Made by a program: the position numbers and the translations under genes | Notes under the pieces: generated by a model | Told to the model about the DNA's origin: nothing | The model's database searches: none | The model's input: the letters and a program-made list of their open reading frames with translations, nothing else | Shown: in pieces, positions 49,583-59,052 of the stretch | Layout of the letters: every line of letters starts with the position of its first letter | Position numbering within the stretch: position 1 is the first letter of the stretch | NCBI RefSeq assembly: GCF_014651115.1 | Contig: NZ_BMWG01000018.1 | Coordinates: forward strand, 1 to 64,000 | DNA from: Streptomyces inusitatus | Lineage (GTDB): Bacteria > Actinomycetota > Actinomycetes > Streptomycetales > Streptomycetaceae | Reading direction: 5' to 3' | DNA: 64,000 bases

Positions 49583-51094
49583 TCAGCCCTCGGTCACACC
49601 GAGCTTCTCCAGGATCAGTTCCTTGACGCGAGCCGCGTCCGCCTGACCCCGGGTGGCCTTCATGACCGCGCCCACGAGCGCGCCCACGGCCGCCACCTTG
49701 CCGCCGCGGATCTTGTCCGCGACGCCCGCGTTCGAGGCGATCGCCTCGTCCACGGCGGTGCCGAGCGCGCCCTCGTCGGAGACGACCTTCAGCCCACGCC
49801 TGTCCACGACCGCGTCCGGGTCGCCCTCGCCCGCGAGAACGCCCTCGATGACCTGGCGGGCCAGCTTGTCGTTGAGATCGCCGGCCGCGACCAGCGCGGT
49901 GACCCGGGCGACCTGCGCGGGGGTGATGGGCAGCTCGTCCAGCGCGCGGCCGGACTCATTGGCGTTGCGCGCCAGCTCGCCCATCCACCACTTGCGGGCC
50001 TGGTCGGCCGGAGCGCCCGCCTCGATCGTGGCGACGATCGGCTCGACCGCGCCCGCGTTGAGGATCGACTGCATGTCGTGCTCGGAGACGCCCCACTCCT
50101 CACGGAGCCGGTTGCGGCGCACCCTGGGCAGCTCGGGCAGGAGCGCGCGCAGCTCCTCGACCCACTCCCGGGCGGGAGCCACGGGCACGAGGTCGGGCTC
50201 CGGGAAGTACCGGTAGTCCTCCGCGTTGTCCTTGATCCGGCCGGAGGTGGTGGAGCCGTCGTCCTCGTGGAAGTGCCGGGTCTCCTGGACGATCGTGCCG
50301 CCGGACTCCAGTACGGCGGCGTGCCGCTGGATCTCGAACCGGGCGGCGCGCTCGACGCTGCGCAGCGAGTTGACGTTCTTGGTCTCGCTGCGGGTGCCGA
50401 ACTTCTCGACGCCGTGGCGGCGCAGCGAGAGGTTGACGTCGCAGCGCATCTGGCCCTTGTCCATCCGGGCCTCGGAGACGCCCAGCGCCTTGATCAGCTC
50501 GCGCAGCTCGGCGACGTACGCCTTGGCGACCTCCGGTGCGCGGGTCCCCGCGCCCTCGATCGGCTTGGTGACGATCTCGATCAGCGGGATGCCTGCGCGG
50601 TTGTAGTCCAGCAGGGAGTGGGACGCGCCGTGGATACGGCCGGTGGCGCCGCCGACGTGGGTCGACTTGCCGGTGTCCTCCTCCATGTGGGCGCGCTCGA
50701 TCTCCACCCGGAAGATCTCCCCGTCCTCCAGCTGGACGTCCAGATAGCCGTTGAAGGCGATCGGCTCGTCGTACTGGGAGGTCTGGAAGTTCTTCGGCAT
50801 GTCCGGATAGAAGTAGTTCTTCCGGGCGAAACGGCACCACTCGGCGATCTCGCAGTTGAGCGCGAGACCGATCTTGATGGCGGACTCGATGCCGATCGCG
50901 TTGACGACCGGGAGGGAGCCGGGCAGACCGAGACAGGTGGGGCAGGTCTGCGAGTTGGGCTCCGCGCCCAGCTCGGTGGAGCAGCCGCAGAACATCTTGG
51001 TCTTGGTACCGAGTTCGACATGGACCTCAAGGCCCATGACGGGGTCGTAGCCGGCGAGGGCCGCCTCGTACGACACCAATTCAGTGACGGTCAC
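49583..51094 (-). CDS. gatB: Aspartyl/glutamyl-tRNA amidotransferase subunit B
   Basis: A 503-residue kinase and tRNA-binding subunit. It has MGLEVHVELGTKTKMFCGCST at the N-terminus, CPTC and LPGSLPVVN, then ARKNYFYPDMPKNFQTSQYD, and ends in the YqeY-like tail domain (GALVGAVMKATRGQADAARVKELI). It activates the acidic side chain of mischarged tRNA with ATP and moves ammonia from GatA to it. The start is GTG at 51094. It is the last gene of gatC-gatA-small ORF-gatB. Confidence 0.96.
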   Translation of the reverse strand: MTVTELVSYEAALAGYDPVMGLEVHVELGTKTKMFCGCSTELGAEPNSQTCPTCLGLPGSLPVVNAIGIESAIKIGLALNCEIAEWCRFARKNYFYPDMPKNFQTSQYDEPIAFNGYLDVQLEDGEIFRVEIERAHMEEDTGKSTHVGGATGRIHGASHSLLDYNRAGIPLIEIVTKPIEGAGTRAPEVAKAYVAELRELIKALGVSEARMDKGQMRCDVNLSLRRHGVEKFGTRSETKNVNSLRSVERAARFEIQRHAAVLESGGTIVQETRHFHEDDGSTTSGRIKDNAEDYRYFPEPDLVPVAPAREWVEELRALLPELPRVRRNRLREEWGVSEHDMQSILNAGAVEPIVATIEAGAPADQARKWWMGELARNANESGRALDELPITPAQVARVTALVAAGDLNDKLARQVIEGVLAGEGDPDAVVDRRGLKVVSDEGALGTAVDEAIASNAGVADKIRGGKVAAVGALVGAVMKATRGQADAARVKELILEKLGVTEG

Positions 51095-51110
51095 GGTGAA
51101 ACTTTCCCTC

Positions 51111-51350
51111 TCAGCCGAACAGGACGTCGTCGTCGCCGAGGCGCTTCAGCTCGCGCACCAGCAGGGCGACGCCCGTGACGATGGCGGCGCCGGTGATCGC
51201 GGCGTCGATCAGCCGGAGCGTGTCGTGCTCGGCGCGGGCCGCCTTCACCTGCTTGAGAACGCCGAGCGCTCCAAAAGCGGTGGTGCCGATCGACAGATAG
51301 GTGCCTGCCTTGGACTTCTTGAAGCCCTTGGCCTTGGTCAGTGCGCTCAC
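51111..51350 (-). CDS. Small membrane-associated protein between gatA and gatB
   Basis: A 79-residue protein. The GTG start overlaps the TGA of gatA (GTGA), and gatB starts 16 bp after its stop, so it is translated with the gat operon. It has a Lys-rich N-terminus (TKAKGFKKSKAGTYL), two hydrophobic stretches (IGTTAFGALGVLKQV and LIDAAITGAAIVTGVALLV) and a DDDVLFG tail. It is placed where S. coelicolor also has a small gene. No role in amidotransfer is known. Confidence 0.7.
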   Translation of the reverse strand: MSALTKAKGFKKSKAGTYLSIGTTAFGALGVLKQVKAARAEHDTLRLIDAAITGAAIVTGVALLVRELKRLGDDDVLFG

Positions 51351-52840
51351 AGCGACGGTGCCTCCTCCAGCAGCGGGTGTCCCCACTTTTCCACGAAGGC
51401 GGCCTCGACGGCGGCACCGACCTTGTAGAGCCGGTCGTCCTTCATGGCGGGGGCGATGATCTGGAGCCCGACCGGGAGGTTGTCCTCCGGGGCCAGCCCG
51501 CAGGGCAGCGACATCGCCGCGTTGCCTGCCAGGTTGGTCGGGATGGTGCAGAGGTCCGCGAGGTACATCGCCATCGGGTCGTCGGCGCGCTCGCCGATCG
51601 GGAAGGCGGTGGTCGGGGTCGTCGGGGAGACGATCACGTCGACCTGCTCGAAGGACTTGTCGAAGTCCTGCTTGATGAGCGTGCGGACCTTCTGGGCGCT
51701 GCCGTAGTACGCGTCGTAGTAGCCGGAGCTGAGCGCGTAGGTGCCGAGGATGACACGGCGCTTGACCTCGTCGCCGAAGCCGGCCTCGCGGGTGAGGGCG
51801 GTGACCTCCTCGGCCGACTTGGTGCCGTCGTCGCCGACGCGCAGGCCGTAGCGCATGGCGTCGAAGCGGGCGAGGTTCGAGGAGCACTCGGAGGGGGCGA
51901 TCAGGTAGTACGCGGAGAGACCGAGGTCGAAGGACGGGCAGTCCAGCTCGACGATCTCGGCCCCGAGCCCCTTGAGGAGGGTGACGGCCTCGTCGAAGCG
52001 CTGCATCACCCCGGCCTGGTAGTGCTCGCCGCGGAACTGCTTGACCACGCCGACGCGCATGCCCTCGACGCTGCCGTTGCGGGCGGCCTCGACGACCGGC
52101 GGGACCGGGGCGTCGATGGAGGTGGAGTCGAGCGGGTCGTGACCGGCGATGACCTCGTGCAGCAGGGCCGCGTCCAGGACGGTGCGGGCGCAGGGGCCGC
52201 CCTGGTCCAGCGAGGACGAGAAGGCGACCATGCCGTAGCGGGAGACTCCGCCGTAGGTGGGCTTGACGCCGACCGTGCCGGTGACGGCGGCGGGCTGGCG
52301 GATGGAGCCGCCGGTGTCCGTGCCGATGGCGAGCGGGGCCTCGTAGGAGGCGAGGGCCGCGCTGGAGCCGCCGCCGGAGCCGCCGGGGATCCGGGTGAGG
52401 TCCCAGGGGTTGCCGGTGGGGCCGTAGGCGCTGTTCTCGGTGGAGGACCCCATGGCGAACTCGTCCATGTTGGTCTTGCCGAGGATGACGACGTCGGCCT
52501 CCTTCAGCTTGCGCGTCAGGGTGGCGTCGTACGGCGGGATCCAGCCTTCGAGGATCTTGGAGCCGACCGTGGTGGGGATGCCCTCGGTGGTGAAGATGTC
52601 CTTCAGCGCGAGGGGCACGCCCGCGAGGGGGCCGAGCTTCTCGCCCGCGGCGCGCTTGGCGTCCACGGCACGGGCCTGCGCGAGCGCGCCCTCGCGGTCG
52701 ACGTGCAGGAAGGCGTGGACCTTCTCGTCGATCGCGTCGATACGGGCGAGGTGGGCCTCGGTGACCTCGACGGCCGTGAGATCGCCGGCGGCGATCTTCG
52801 CGGCGATCTCGGCCGCGGTGAGCTTGATGATGTCCGTCAT
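51347..52840 (-). CDS. gatA: Aspartyl/glutamyl-tRNA amidotransferase subunit A
   Basis: A 497-residue amidase-signature protein. The catalytic triad is Lys80 (ALKDIF), cis-Ser155 (GGSGGGSS) and the nucleophile Ser179 (DTGGSIR). It hydrolyses glutamine and channels ammonia to GatB. The ATG at 52840 has GGAGGAC 10 nt upstream, and the gatC stop is 7 bp before it. Confidence 0.97.
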   Translation of the reverse strand: MTDIIKLTAAEIAAKIAAGDLTAVEVTEAHLARIDAIDEKVHAFLHVDREGALAQARAVDAKRAAGEKLGPLAGVPLALKDIFTTEGIPTTVGSKILEGWIPPYDATLTRKLKEADVVILGKTNMDEFAMGSSTENSAYGPTGNPWDLTRIPGGSGGGSSAALASYEAPLAIGTDTGGSIRQPAAVTGTVGVKPTYGGVSRYGMVAFSSSLDQGGPCARTVLDAALLHEVIAGHDPLDSTSIDAPVPPVVEAARNGSVEGMRVGVVKQFRGEHYQAGVMQRFDEAVTLLKGLGAEIVELDCPSFDLGLSAYYLIAPSECSSNLARFDAMRYGLRVGDDGTKSAEEVTALTREAGFGDEVKRRVILGTYALSSGYYDAYYGSAQKVRTLIKQDFDKSFEQVDVIVSPTTPTTAFPIGERADDPMAMYLADLCTIPTNLAGNAAMSLPCGLAPEDNLPVGLQIIAPAMKDDRLYKVGAAVEAAFVEKWGHPLLEEAPSL

Positions 52841-52847
52841 GATGTGG

Positions 52848-53144
52848 TTAGTCCTCCCCCAGGATCTGCGGCACCTTGAAACGCTGCTGCTCCTGGGCCG
52901 GGGCGCCGGAGAGCGCCTGCTCGGGGGTGAGCGACGGACGGACCTCGTCCGCGCGCATGACATTGGTCAGCGGCAGCGGGTGGGAGGTCGGGGGCACGTC
53001 TTGGTCGGCGACTTCGGCGACGCGGGCGACCGCGCCGATGATGTCGCCGAGCTGACCGGCGAAGTGGTCCAGCTCGTCGCCGGAAAGCTCCAGACGTGCC
53101 AGCCGGGCGAGGTGGGCGACCTCCTCGCGCGTAATGCCAGGCAT
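52848..53144 (-). CDS. gatC: Aspartyl/glutamyl-tRNA amidotransferase subunit C
   Basis: A 98-residue helical protein that wraps GatA and GatB. It opens ITREEVAHLARLARLELS, the family hallmark, and has the LTNVMRADEVRPSLT and QEQQRFKVPQIL segments. GAGGA lies 8 nt upstream of the ATG. It is the first gene of the gat operon. Confidence 0.96.
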   Translation of the reverse strand: MPGITREEVAHLARLARLELSGDELDHFAGQLGDIIGAVARVAEVADQDVPPTSHPLPLTNVMRADEVRPSLTPEQALSGAPAQEQQRFKVPQILGED

Positions 53145-53183
53145 GCAGCGATCCTCAGGGGTGAGTGAGTGTGGTTTGGGCCA

Positions 53184-53189
53184 ATCCTA
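53184..53189 (-). promoter_or_regulatory. Candidate -10 of the gat operon
   Basis: TAGGAT on the minus strand, the preferred Streptomyces -10, lies 39 nt upstream of the gatC ATG. The -35 (CGTGGT at 17 bp) is weak. Confidence 0.4.
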
Positions 53190-53263
53190 TGGGGCGAGGG
53201 GCGCTGACCACGAAACGGTTCGGCTCCGGGGCCGGTCCGGAAGGTCCCCGCGGGACGGCGGGG

Positions 53264-55420
53264 TCAGGGGACCGCCTGGCCGGAGGGCTCGTCGGCGTCG
53301 GTCGGGTGCGGGGCGGGAGGCTGGAGCTCGGCGGGCCGCGGCTCGGGCTGGGGCTGGCGGTGCCAGCCGCGCTCGCCCCGGGCGCGGAGCCAGGCCGTCG
53401 TCTCCTGCGGGGGCATCGCGGCGGCGACCAGCCAGCCCTGGACCGCGTCGCAGCCCAGGTCGCGCAGCCGCTCCCAGGTCTCGTCGTCCTCGACGCCCTC
53501 GGCGACCACCAGCAGCCCCAGGGAGTGCGCGAGGTCGACGGTGCAGCGGACGATCTCCGCGTCCTCGGTGTCCACGGCGAGCCGGGCGACGAAGGAGCGG
53601 TCGATCTTGAGTTCGCTCACGGGGAGCCTGCGCAGATGGACGAGGGAGGAGTAGCCGGTGCCGAAGTCGTCCAGGGACATCTTGACGCCGTGGTCGGTGA
53701 GCCCGGCCAGGGTGTCCGCGGCCCGCTGGGGATCCTCCAGCAGCACATGCTCGGTGATCTCCAGTTGGAGCGCTCCCGGGGGCACTCCGTGGCGGGCGAG
53801 CCGGGCGGCGACCGAGCCGGCGAAGCCGGGGGTGTGGACGTCGCGCGGGGAGACGTTGACGGCGACGGGGACCTTCAGCCCCTGGGCCCGCCACTTGGCG
53901 ACCTGGGCGAGGGCGGTGTCGAGTACGTACTCCGTGAGGTGCGGCATCAGCCCGGAGGACTCGGCGATCGCGATGAACTCGTCGGGGGGGACCCGGCCGC
54001 GCTCCGGATGGACCCAGCGGACCAGTGCCTCCAGGCCGGCCACATGGCCGTCGAAGCGCACCTTGGGCTGGTAGTGCAGCTCGACCTCCCGGGCGTCCAG
54101 CGCCCGGCGGAGGTCGCCGAGGAGACCGAGCCGGTCGGGGGTGTTGCTGTCGCGCTTGGACTCGTACACCTCGACGCCCGTGCGGTCCCGCTTGGCCTGG
54201 TACATCGCCACGTCCGCGCGGCGCAGCAGCCCCTCCGCGTCGAGCGCGTGCTCGGGGAAGACGGCGACGCCCGCGCTGGCCTCCAGGACGAGGGTGAGTC
54301 CGTCCAGGTCGAGCGGTGAGGAGAGTTCGACGGCGAGCTGGCGGGCGACGCGCTGGGCGCTGGTGATGGAGTCGGCCGTGGGCAGCAGTACGGCGAACTC
54401 GTCGCCGCCCAGCCTGGCGGCCTCCGCCCCGCGCGGCAGGGCGTGCCGCAGCCGCTGGGCTATCTGGAGCAGCAGCCGGTCGCCGGCGAGATGGCCGAGG
54501 GTGTCGTTGACCGAGCGGAAGCGGTCGAGGTCGATCAGGACGAGCGCGGCGCGGCTGCCGCTGGTCTCGGCGTCCTCCAGGGCGGCCCAGGTCCGCTCCA
54601 GCAGCCACTGCCGGTTGGGGAGTCCGGTGAGCGGGTCGCGCAGCTGCTCCTCGGCTCTGGCGCGGGCGATCCACAGGGTGGAGTCCAGGGCGATGAGGGG
54701 TATGGCGAAGAGGGGCAGCAGCACCGGCAGCACGGCGGCGACGACGCAGATGAGCGGGGCGATGCCGAGCAGTGCGACCGCGACGAGGCCCTGTCGCAGC
54801 AGGGCGGTGCGGGCGATGGTGGGGAGTCCGCTGCCCTGCGGGGTGAGGACGTACCACAGAAGCAGCCGGGTCACCGCGAGATAGGCGGTGGCCGCGAGGA
54901 TCACTTCGGGTGCGGCCTCGATGCCCCAGTCGAGTGGTTCCCACGGGTGCTCGACGCTGGGGGACGCGCCGAAGGCGGAGAGGACGAGGGCCGCCGCGCC
55001 GATGCCGAGGATGTCGACGGAGCCGTGCAGCACGCCGTGCCGCCAGCGGTGTTTGCGGACGGTGCCGACCAGGGCGACGACGGCGAGGCTGACCAGCCCG
55101 GCGGGCACCCAGCCGTAGAGGAGGAGGGCGGCGATGGTGAGGGCGGCCCCGGAGCCGGTGCCGCCCCACCAGCGGTCGCGGCCCAGGGCCACCAGATGGC
55201 CGACGATGATTCCGGTGAGCACGGCGAAGGCCCAGCCCACGGCTCCGCCGGGGAAGAGCGCGCGGTCCTCGCGCACCGCTCCGGAGATCCCGGTGGCGAG
55301 GACGATCGCGGCGCCCGTCACGACGACGGCGTGCAGTCCGGGGGTCAGGCCCACCAGGCTCGCGAGGGCCGTGAGCCCACGCGGCCGCGGGACCGGGGCG
55401 GCGCTCTCGGTCGGTTCCAT
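53264..55420 (-). CDS. rmdB: Membrane GGDEF-EAL phosphodiesterase, RmdB-like
   Basis: A 718-residue protein. About seven membrane helices fill the first 250 residues. Then come GGDEF (ARLGGDEFAVLL) and EAL domains. EAL keeps LEALVRW, NVS, EITEH, DDFGTGYSSL, KIDRSF and VAEGVE, so c-di-GMP phosphodiesterase activity is expected. The position between gatC and ligA matches S. coelicolor RmdB, a phosphodiesterase affecting aerial growth. The ATG at 55420 has GAGAGGGACGGGA immediately before it. Confidence 0.92.
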   Translation of the reverse strand: MEPTESAAPVPRPRGLTALASLVGLTPGLHAVVVTGAAIVLATGISGAVREDRALFPGGAVGWAFAVLTGIIVGHLVALGRDRWWGGTGSGAALTIAALLLYGWVPAGLVSLAVVALVGTVRKHRWRHGVLHGSVDILGIGAAALVLSAFGASPSVEHPWEPLDWGIEAAPEVILAATAYLAVTRLLLWYVLTPQGSGLPTIARTALLRQGLVAVALLGIAPLICVVAAVLPVLLPLFAIPLIALDSTLWIARARAEEQLRDPLTGLPNRQWLLERTWAALEDAETSGSRAALVLIDLDRFRSVNDTLGHLAGDRLLLQIAQRLRHALPRGAEAARLGGDEFAVLLPTADSITSAQRVARQLAVELSSPLDLDGLTLVLEASAGVAVFPEHALDAEGLLRRADVAMYQAKRDRTGVEVYESKRDSNTPDRLGLLGDLRRALDAREVELHYQPKVRFDGHVAGLEALVRWVHPERGRVPPDEFIAIAESSGLMPHLTEYVLDTALAQVAKWRAQGLKVPVAVNVSPRDVHTPGFAGSVAARLARHGVPPGALQLEITEHVLLEDPQRAADTLAGLTDHGVKMSLDDFGTGYSSLVHLRRLPVSELKIDRSFVARLAVDTEDAEIVRCTVDLAHSLGLLVVAEGVEDDETWERLRDLGCDAVQGWLVAAAMPPQETTAWLRARGERGWHRQPQPEPRPAELQPPAPHPTDADEPSGQAVP

Positions 55421-55746
55421 TCCCGTCCCTCTCACAGCCGGCGGTGCCGATGCCTGGCGATGGTCCTTTTGTCATGCCACCACGACTGAAATCCCACCAC
55501 GCAGCCGTGCACGACAGGCGCACGGCTCAACAGTAGGCGGCCCAGGGCCCTGACGGGCATCGCTCTACTGCTCTTGCCCGAATGCGACCGGACCACCCTT
55601 ATCCATCTGCTATGCGCCGAACGGGTGAACCTGTACCAGTCGATTCCCGTGGCACCGAGCGGCCTGTTTTCGCCCATCGGGGCGCTTTCGGCCCCTCGGG
55701 CGACCCTCCGCCAACTCCCGTGCGCTCCCCCGCCGTCGGAGCGCCG
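55421..55746. other. Gap between rmdB and ligA
   Basis: This 326-bp stretch lies between the rmdB start and the ligA stop. It holds an inverted repeat, AGCCGTGC at 55503-55510 with GCACGGCT at 55520-55527 (9-nt loop), which may end upstream transcription or regulate rmdB. TAGAGC on the minus strand near 55565 is a possible rmdB -10. No gene was seen. Confidence 0.35.
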
Positions 55747-57951
55747 TCACTCCTCGGCGGGCACAGCCGCCTCACGAGCCGCTTCCGGTCCCTGGGCCAA
55801 CAGGATGGCGAATCCGTCCTCGTTCAGAACCGGAACCTTCAATTGCATCGCTTTGTCGAACTTGGACCCCGGATTATCACCAACCACAACGAACCCGGTT
55901 TTCTTGGAAACAGAACCGGTCACTTTCGCGCCGAGTCGCTGCAACGCCTCTTTTGCGCCATCCCTGGTGTGGTTCTCCAGGGTTCCGGTGACGACGACGG
56001 TGAGCCCTTCGAGCGGCCGGGGCCCGGTGTCCTCGCCCGCACCCTCGTCCTCCATGCGGACGCCGGCCGCCCGCCACTTGCGCAGGATCTCCTGGTGCCA
56101 CTCCTCGGCGAACCACTGCTTGAGGGAGGCGGCGATGATCCCGCCGACGCCGTCGGTGGCGGCCAGCTCCTCCTCGGTGGCCTCCTCGATCCGCTGGATC
56201 GAGCGGAACTCACGGGCGAGCGCCTCCGCCGCGACCGGGCCCACATGGCGGATGGAGAGACCGGTGAGGATCCGGGCGAGCGGGCGGTTCTTGGCCGCCG
56301 CGATGTTCTCCAGCATGGCGACGGCGTTCTTCCGCGCCTCGCCCTCCTGGTTGGCGAAGACCGTCGCGGTCTTGTCCTCGCCCGTCTTCGGGTCCCGCTT
56401 GGGCAGCTTGCTGTCCGGGTCCAGGACATACGCCCGGATCGGCAGCAGCTCCTCCATGGTGAGGTCGAAGAGGTCCCCCTCGTCCTTCAGCGGCGGCTCG
56501 GCGGGCTCCAGCGGCTTGGTGAGCGCCGCCGCCGCCACATAGCCGAAGTGCTCGATGTCGAGCGACTTGCGGCCCGCGAGATAGAAGAGCCGCTCCCGCA
56601 GCTGCGCCGGGCAGGAGCGGGCGTTGGGGCAGCGCAGATCGACGTCCGCCTCCTTCATGGCCCGCAGCGGCGTACCGCACTCGGGGCACTGGGCGGGCAT
56701 CACGAACTCCCGCTCGGTGCCGTCCCGCAGCTCGGCGACCGGGCCGAGGATCTCCGGGATGACCTCGCCCGCCTTGCGCAGCACCACCGTGTCGCCGATG
56801 AGCACGCCCTTGGCCCTGACCACGTCCTGGTTGTGCAGGGTGGCGAACTCGACCTCGGAGCCCGCCACCTGGACCGGCTCGACCTGGGCGTAGGGCGTGA
56901 CCCGGCCGGTGCGGCCGACGCCGACGAGGATGTTCACCAGCTTGGTGTTGACCTCCTCGGGCGGGTACTTCCAGGCGATGGCCCAGCGCGGGGCCCGCGC
57001 GGTGGAGCCGAGCCGCCCCTGGAGGGGGATCTCGTCGAGCTTGACGACCACGCCGTCGATCTCGTGCTCCATGGAGTGCCGGTTCTCGCCGTAGTGGGCG
57101 ATGAACTCCCGCACCCCCTGAAGGGAGTCCACCACCCGGTTGTGGCGGGCGGTGGGCAGACCCCAGGAGCGCAGCAGGTCGTAGGCGTGCGACAGACAGT
57201 CGATGGTGAAGCCCTCACGGGCCCCGATGCCGTGGACCACCATGTGCAGCGGCAGGGTGGCGGTGACCCTGGGGTCCTTCTGCCGGAGCGAGCCCGAGGC
57301 CGAGTTCCTCGGGTTGGCGTAGGGCTGCTCGCCGGCCGCGACACGTCTCTCGTTGAGCGCCTGGAACTGGTCCATCGGGAAGTAGACCTCGCCGCGGATC
57401 TCCACAAGATCCGGCACATCGTCGCCGAGCAGCCGCTCGGGGACGTCGGAGATGGTGCGGATGTTCGGGGTGATGTCCTCGCCGACGCGGCCGTCGCCCC
57501 GGGTCGCCGCGCGGGTCAGCCGGCCCTTCTCGTAGGTCAGATTGACGGCGAGGCCGTCGACCTTCAGCTCGCACAGGAAGTGGAAGTCGGGGCTTCCGAC
57601 CTCGCGCTCGACCCGCTCGGCCCAGGCGGTCAGCTCCTCCTCGTCGAAGGCGTTGTCCAGGGAGAGCATGCGCTCGCGGTGCTCGACCTTGGCGAGGTCC
57701 GTCTCGTACTGCCCGGCGACCTTCTGGGTCGGGGAGTCGGGGGTGCGGAGGGCGGGATAGCGCTCCTCCAGCTCTTCGAGCGCGCGCAGCAGCCGGTCGA
57801 AGTCGGCGTCGCTGACGACCGGCTGCTCCTTCACGTAATACCGGAAGCGGTGCTCCTCGATCTGCCCGGCGAGGTCGGCATGGTGCTCCCGCGCCTGTGC
57901 GGGCAGCCCCGAATCCTCCTGCGCCGACAGATCCGTCCGCTCTTCGCCAGC
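55747..57951 (-). CDS. ligA: NAD-dependent DNA ligase
   Basis: A 734-residue LigA with all domains. The adenylation Lys is 131 in CELKVDGLAV; an OB fold, a four-Cys zinc finger (CPECG and CPNARSC), HhH motifs and a C-terminal BRCT domain (PLEGLTVVVTGTL) follow. It seals nicks in DNA replication and repair using NAD. The GTG at 57951 was chosen because GGGAGGA lies 7 nt upstream and the next residues match S. coelicolor LigA. An upstream ATG at 57984 overlaps the MetE-like stop (TAATG) but has no RBS. Confidence 0.95.
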   Translation of the reverse strand, partial: AGEERTDLSAQEDSGLPAQAREHHADLAGQIEEHRFRYYVKEQPVVSDADFDRLLRALEELEERYPALRTPDSPTQKVAGQYETDLAKVEHRERMLSLDNAFDEEELTAWAERVEREVGSPDFHFLCELKVDGLAVNLTYEKGRLTRAATRGDGRVGEDITPNIRTISDVPERLLGDDVPDLVEIRGEVYFPMDQFQALNERRVAAGEQPYANPRNSASGSLRQKDPRVTATLPLHMVVHGIGAREGFTIDCLSHAYDLLRSWGLPTARHNRVVDSLQGVREFIAHYGENRHSMEHEIDGVVVKLDEIPLQGRLGSTARAPRWAIAWKYPPEEVNTKLVNILVGVGRTGRVTPYAQVEPVQVAGSEVEFATLHNQDVVRAKGVLIGDTVVLRKAGEVIPEILGPVAELRDGTEREFVMPAQCPECGTPLRAMKEADVDLRCPNARSCPAQLRERLFYLAGRKSLDIEHFGYVAAAALTKPLEPAEPPLKDEGDLFDLTMEELLPIRAYVLDPDSKLPKRDPKTGEDKTATVFANQEGEARKNAVAMLENIAAAKNRPLARILTGLSIRHVGPVAAEALAREFRSIQRIEEATEEELAATDGVGGIIAASLKQWFAEEWHQEILRKWRAAGVRMEDEGAGEDTGPRPLEGLTVVVTGTLENHTRDGAKEALQRLGAKVTGSVSKKTGFVVVGDNPGSKFDKAMQLKVPVLNEDGFAILLAQGPEAAREAAVPAEE

Positions 57952-57983
57952 CACCGTTTCGTCCTCCCGTTTCCCGGCACCCA

Positions 57984-58991
57984 TTACTCAGGGTTGTCCG
58001 CGAGCGATCTCGCGGCGGTGACGCAGTGGGCGAGCGCCGCCCGTGCGTACGCCGGAGACGCACCCGCCAGACCGCAGCTCGGGGTGATGACCACGGACTC
58101 GGCGAGAGTCCCCGGATTCAGCCCCAACCTGCGCCACAGCTTCCTTACCCCCATGACGCTACCTGCCGGGTCCGACAATGCGGCATCGGTGGACGGCACG
58201 ACTCCCGCGAACAGCCGGGTGCCGCCCTCGACGGCCTCGCCGATCGCCTCGTCGTCACGCTCGGTGAGGAGTTCGAAGTCGAAGGAGACTCCCGCCGCCC
58301 CCGCCCTGCGCAGCAGCGCGAAGGGGACGTCCGGGGCGCAGGAGTGGACGACGGTCCGCTCCTCGCCGATGAGTTCCCGCAGCGCGGACTCCACGATCTG
58401 GCGGTCCGGGGCGCGGTGGACGCGGTAGCCGCTGGCGCTGCGGATCCGGCCGAGCAGTACGGCGGTGAGCGAGGGCTCGTCGAGCTGGAGCACCACGTCC
58501 GCGCCCGGGATCCGGCGGCGCACCTCGGCGAGATGGGCGCGGAGCCCCTCCGCGAGCGAGCCGGCGAGATCGCGGCAGGCTCCGGGGTCGGAGAGCACCG
58601 CCTCGCCGTTGCGCAGCTCCAGCGCGGCGGCGAGGGTCCAGGGGCCCACGGCCTGGATCTTCAGCGGCCCCGTGTACCCCTGGGTGAACTCCTCCAGCGC
58701 GTCGAGGTCCTCGCCGAGCCAGGAGCGGGCGCGGCGGGTGTCGCGCCCGGGGCGGTCGCTGACGCGCCAGCCGCTGGGCTCGACATGGGCGTACATCTCG
58801 ACCAGCAGCCCGAGGGTCCGGCCGATCATGTCGGCGCCGGGTCCCCGGGCGGGCAGCTCGAACAGATGGGGGAAGGTCTCGAAGGATCCGGTGACGGTCC
58901 TCGCCGCCTCGCGTGCGTCGCCGCCGGGCATCGATCCGACACCGGTGGCGGGGCCCCAGCCGGCGTTGTGCGTCTCGCTCTTCTCGGTCAC
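57984..58991 (-). CDS. MetE-like cobalamin-independent methyltransferase
   Basis: A 335-residue protein of the short, archaeal MetE-like group that matches only the catalytic barrel of MetE. It begins ATGVGSMPGGDAREAARTV and has zinc-ligand candidates in VVHSCAPDVP (His, Cys) and PSCGLAG (Cys). It may move a methyl group to homocysteine or another thiol, or be a uroporphyrinogen decarboxylase-like relative. It starts at GTG and is followed directly by ligA on the same strand. Confidence 0.88.
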   Translation of the reverse strand: MTEKSETHNAGWGPATGVGSMPGGDAREAARTVTGSFETFPHLFELPARGPGADMIGRTLGLLVEMYAHVEPSGWRVSDRPGRDTRRARSWLGEDLDALEEFTQGYTGPLKIQAVGPWTLAAALELRNGEAVLSDPGACRDLAGSLAEGLRAHLAEVRRRIPGADVVLQLDEPSLTAVLLGRIRSASGYRVHRAPDRQIVESALRELIGEERTVVHSCAPDVPFALLRRAGAAGVSFDFELLTERDDEAIGEAVEGGTRLFAGVVPSTDAALSDPAGSVMGVRKLWRRLGLNPGTLAESVVITPSCGLAGASPAYARAALAHCVTAARSLADNPE

Positions 58992-59052
58992 CCGGGAAGG
59001 GTACGCGGCGCTGTCGGCGGGCCCGCGAAAGGCCCGCGCGGGCCCGCCGCGC

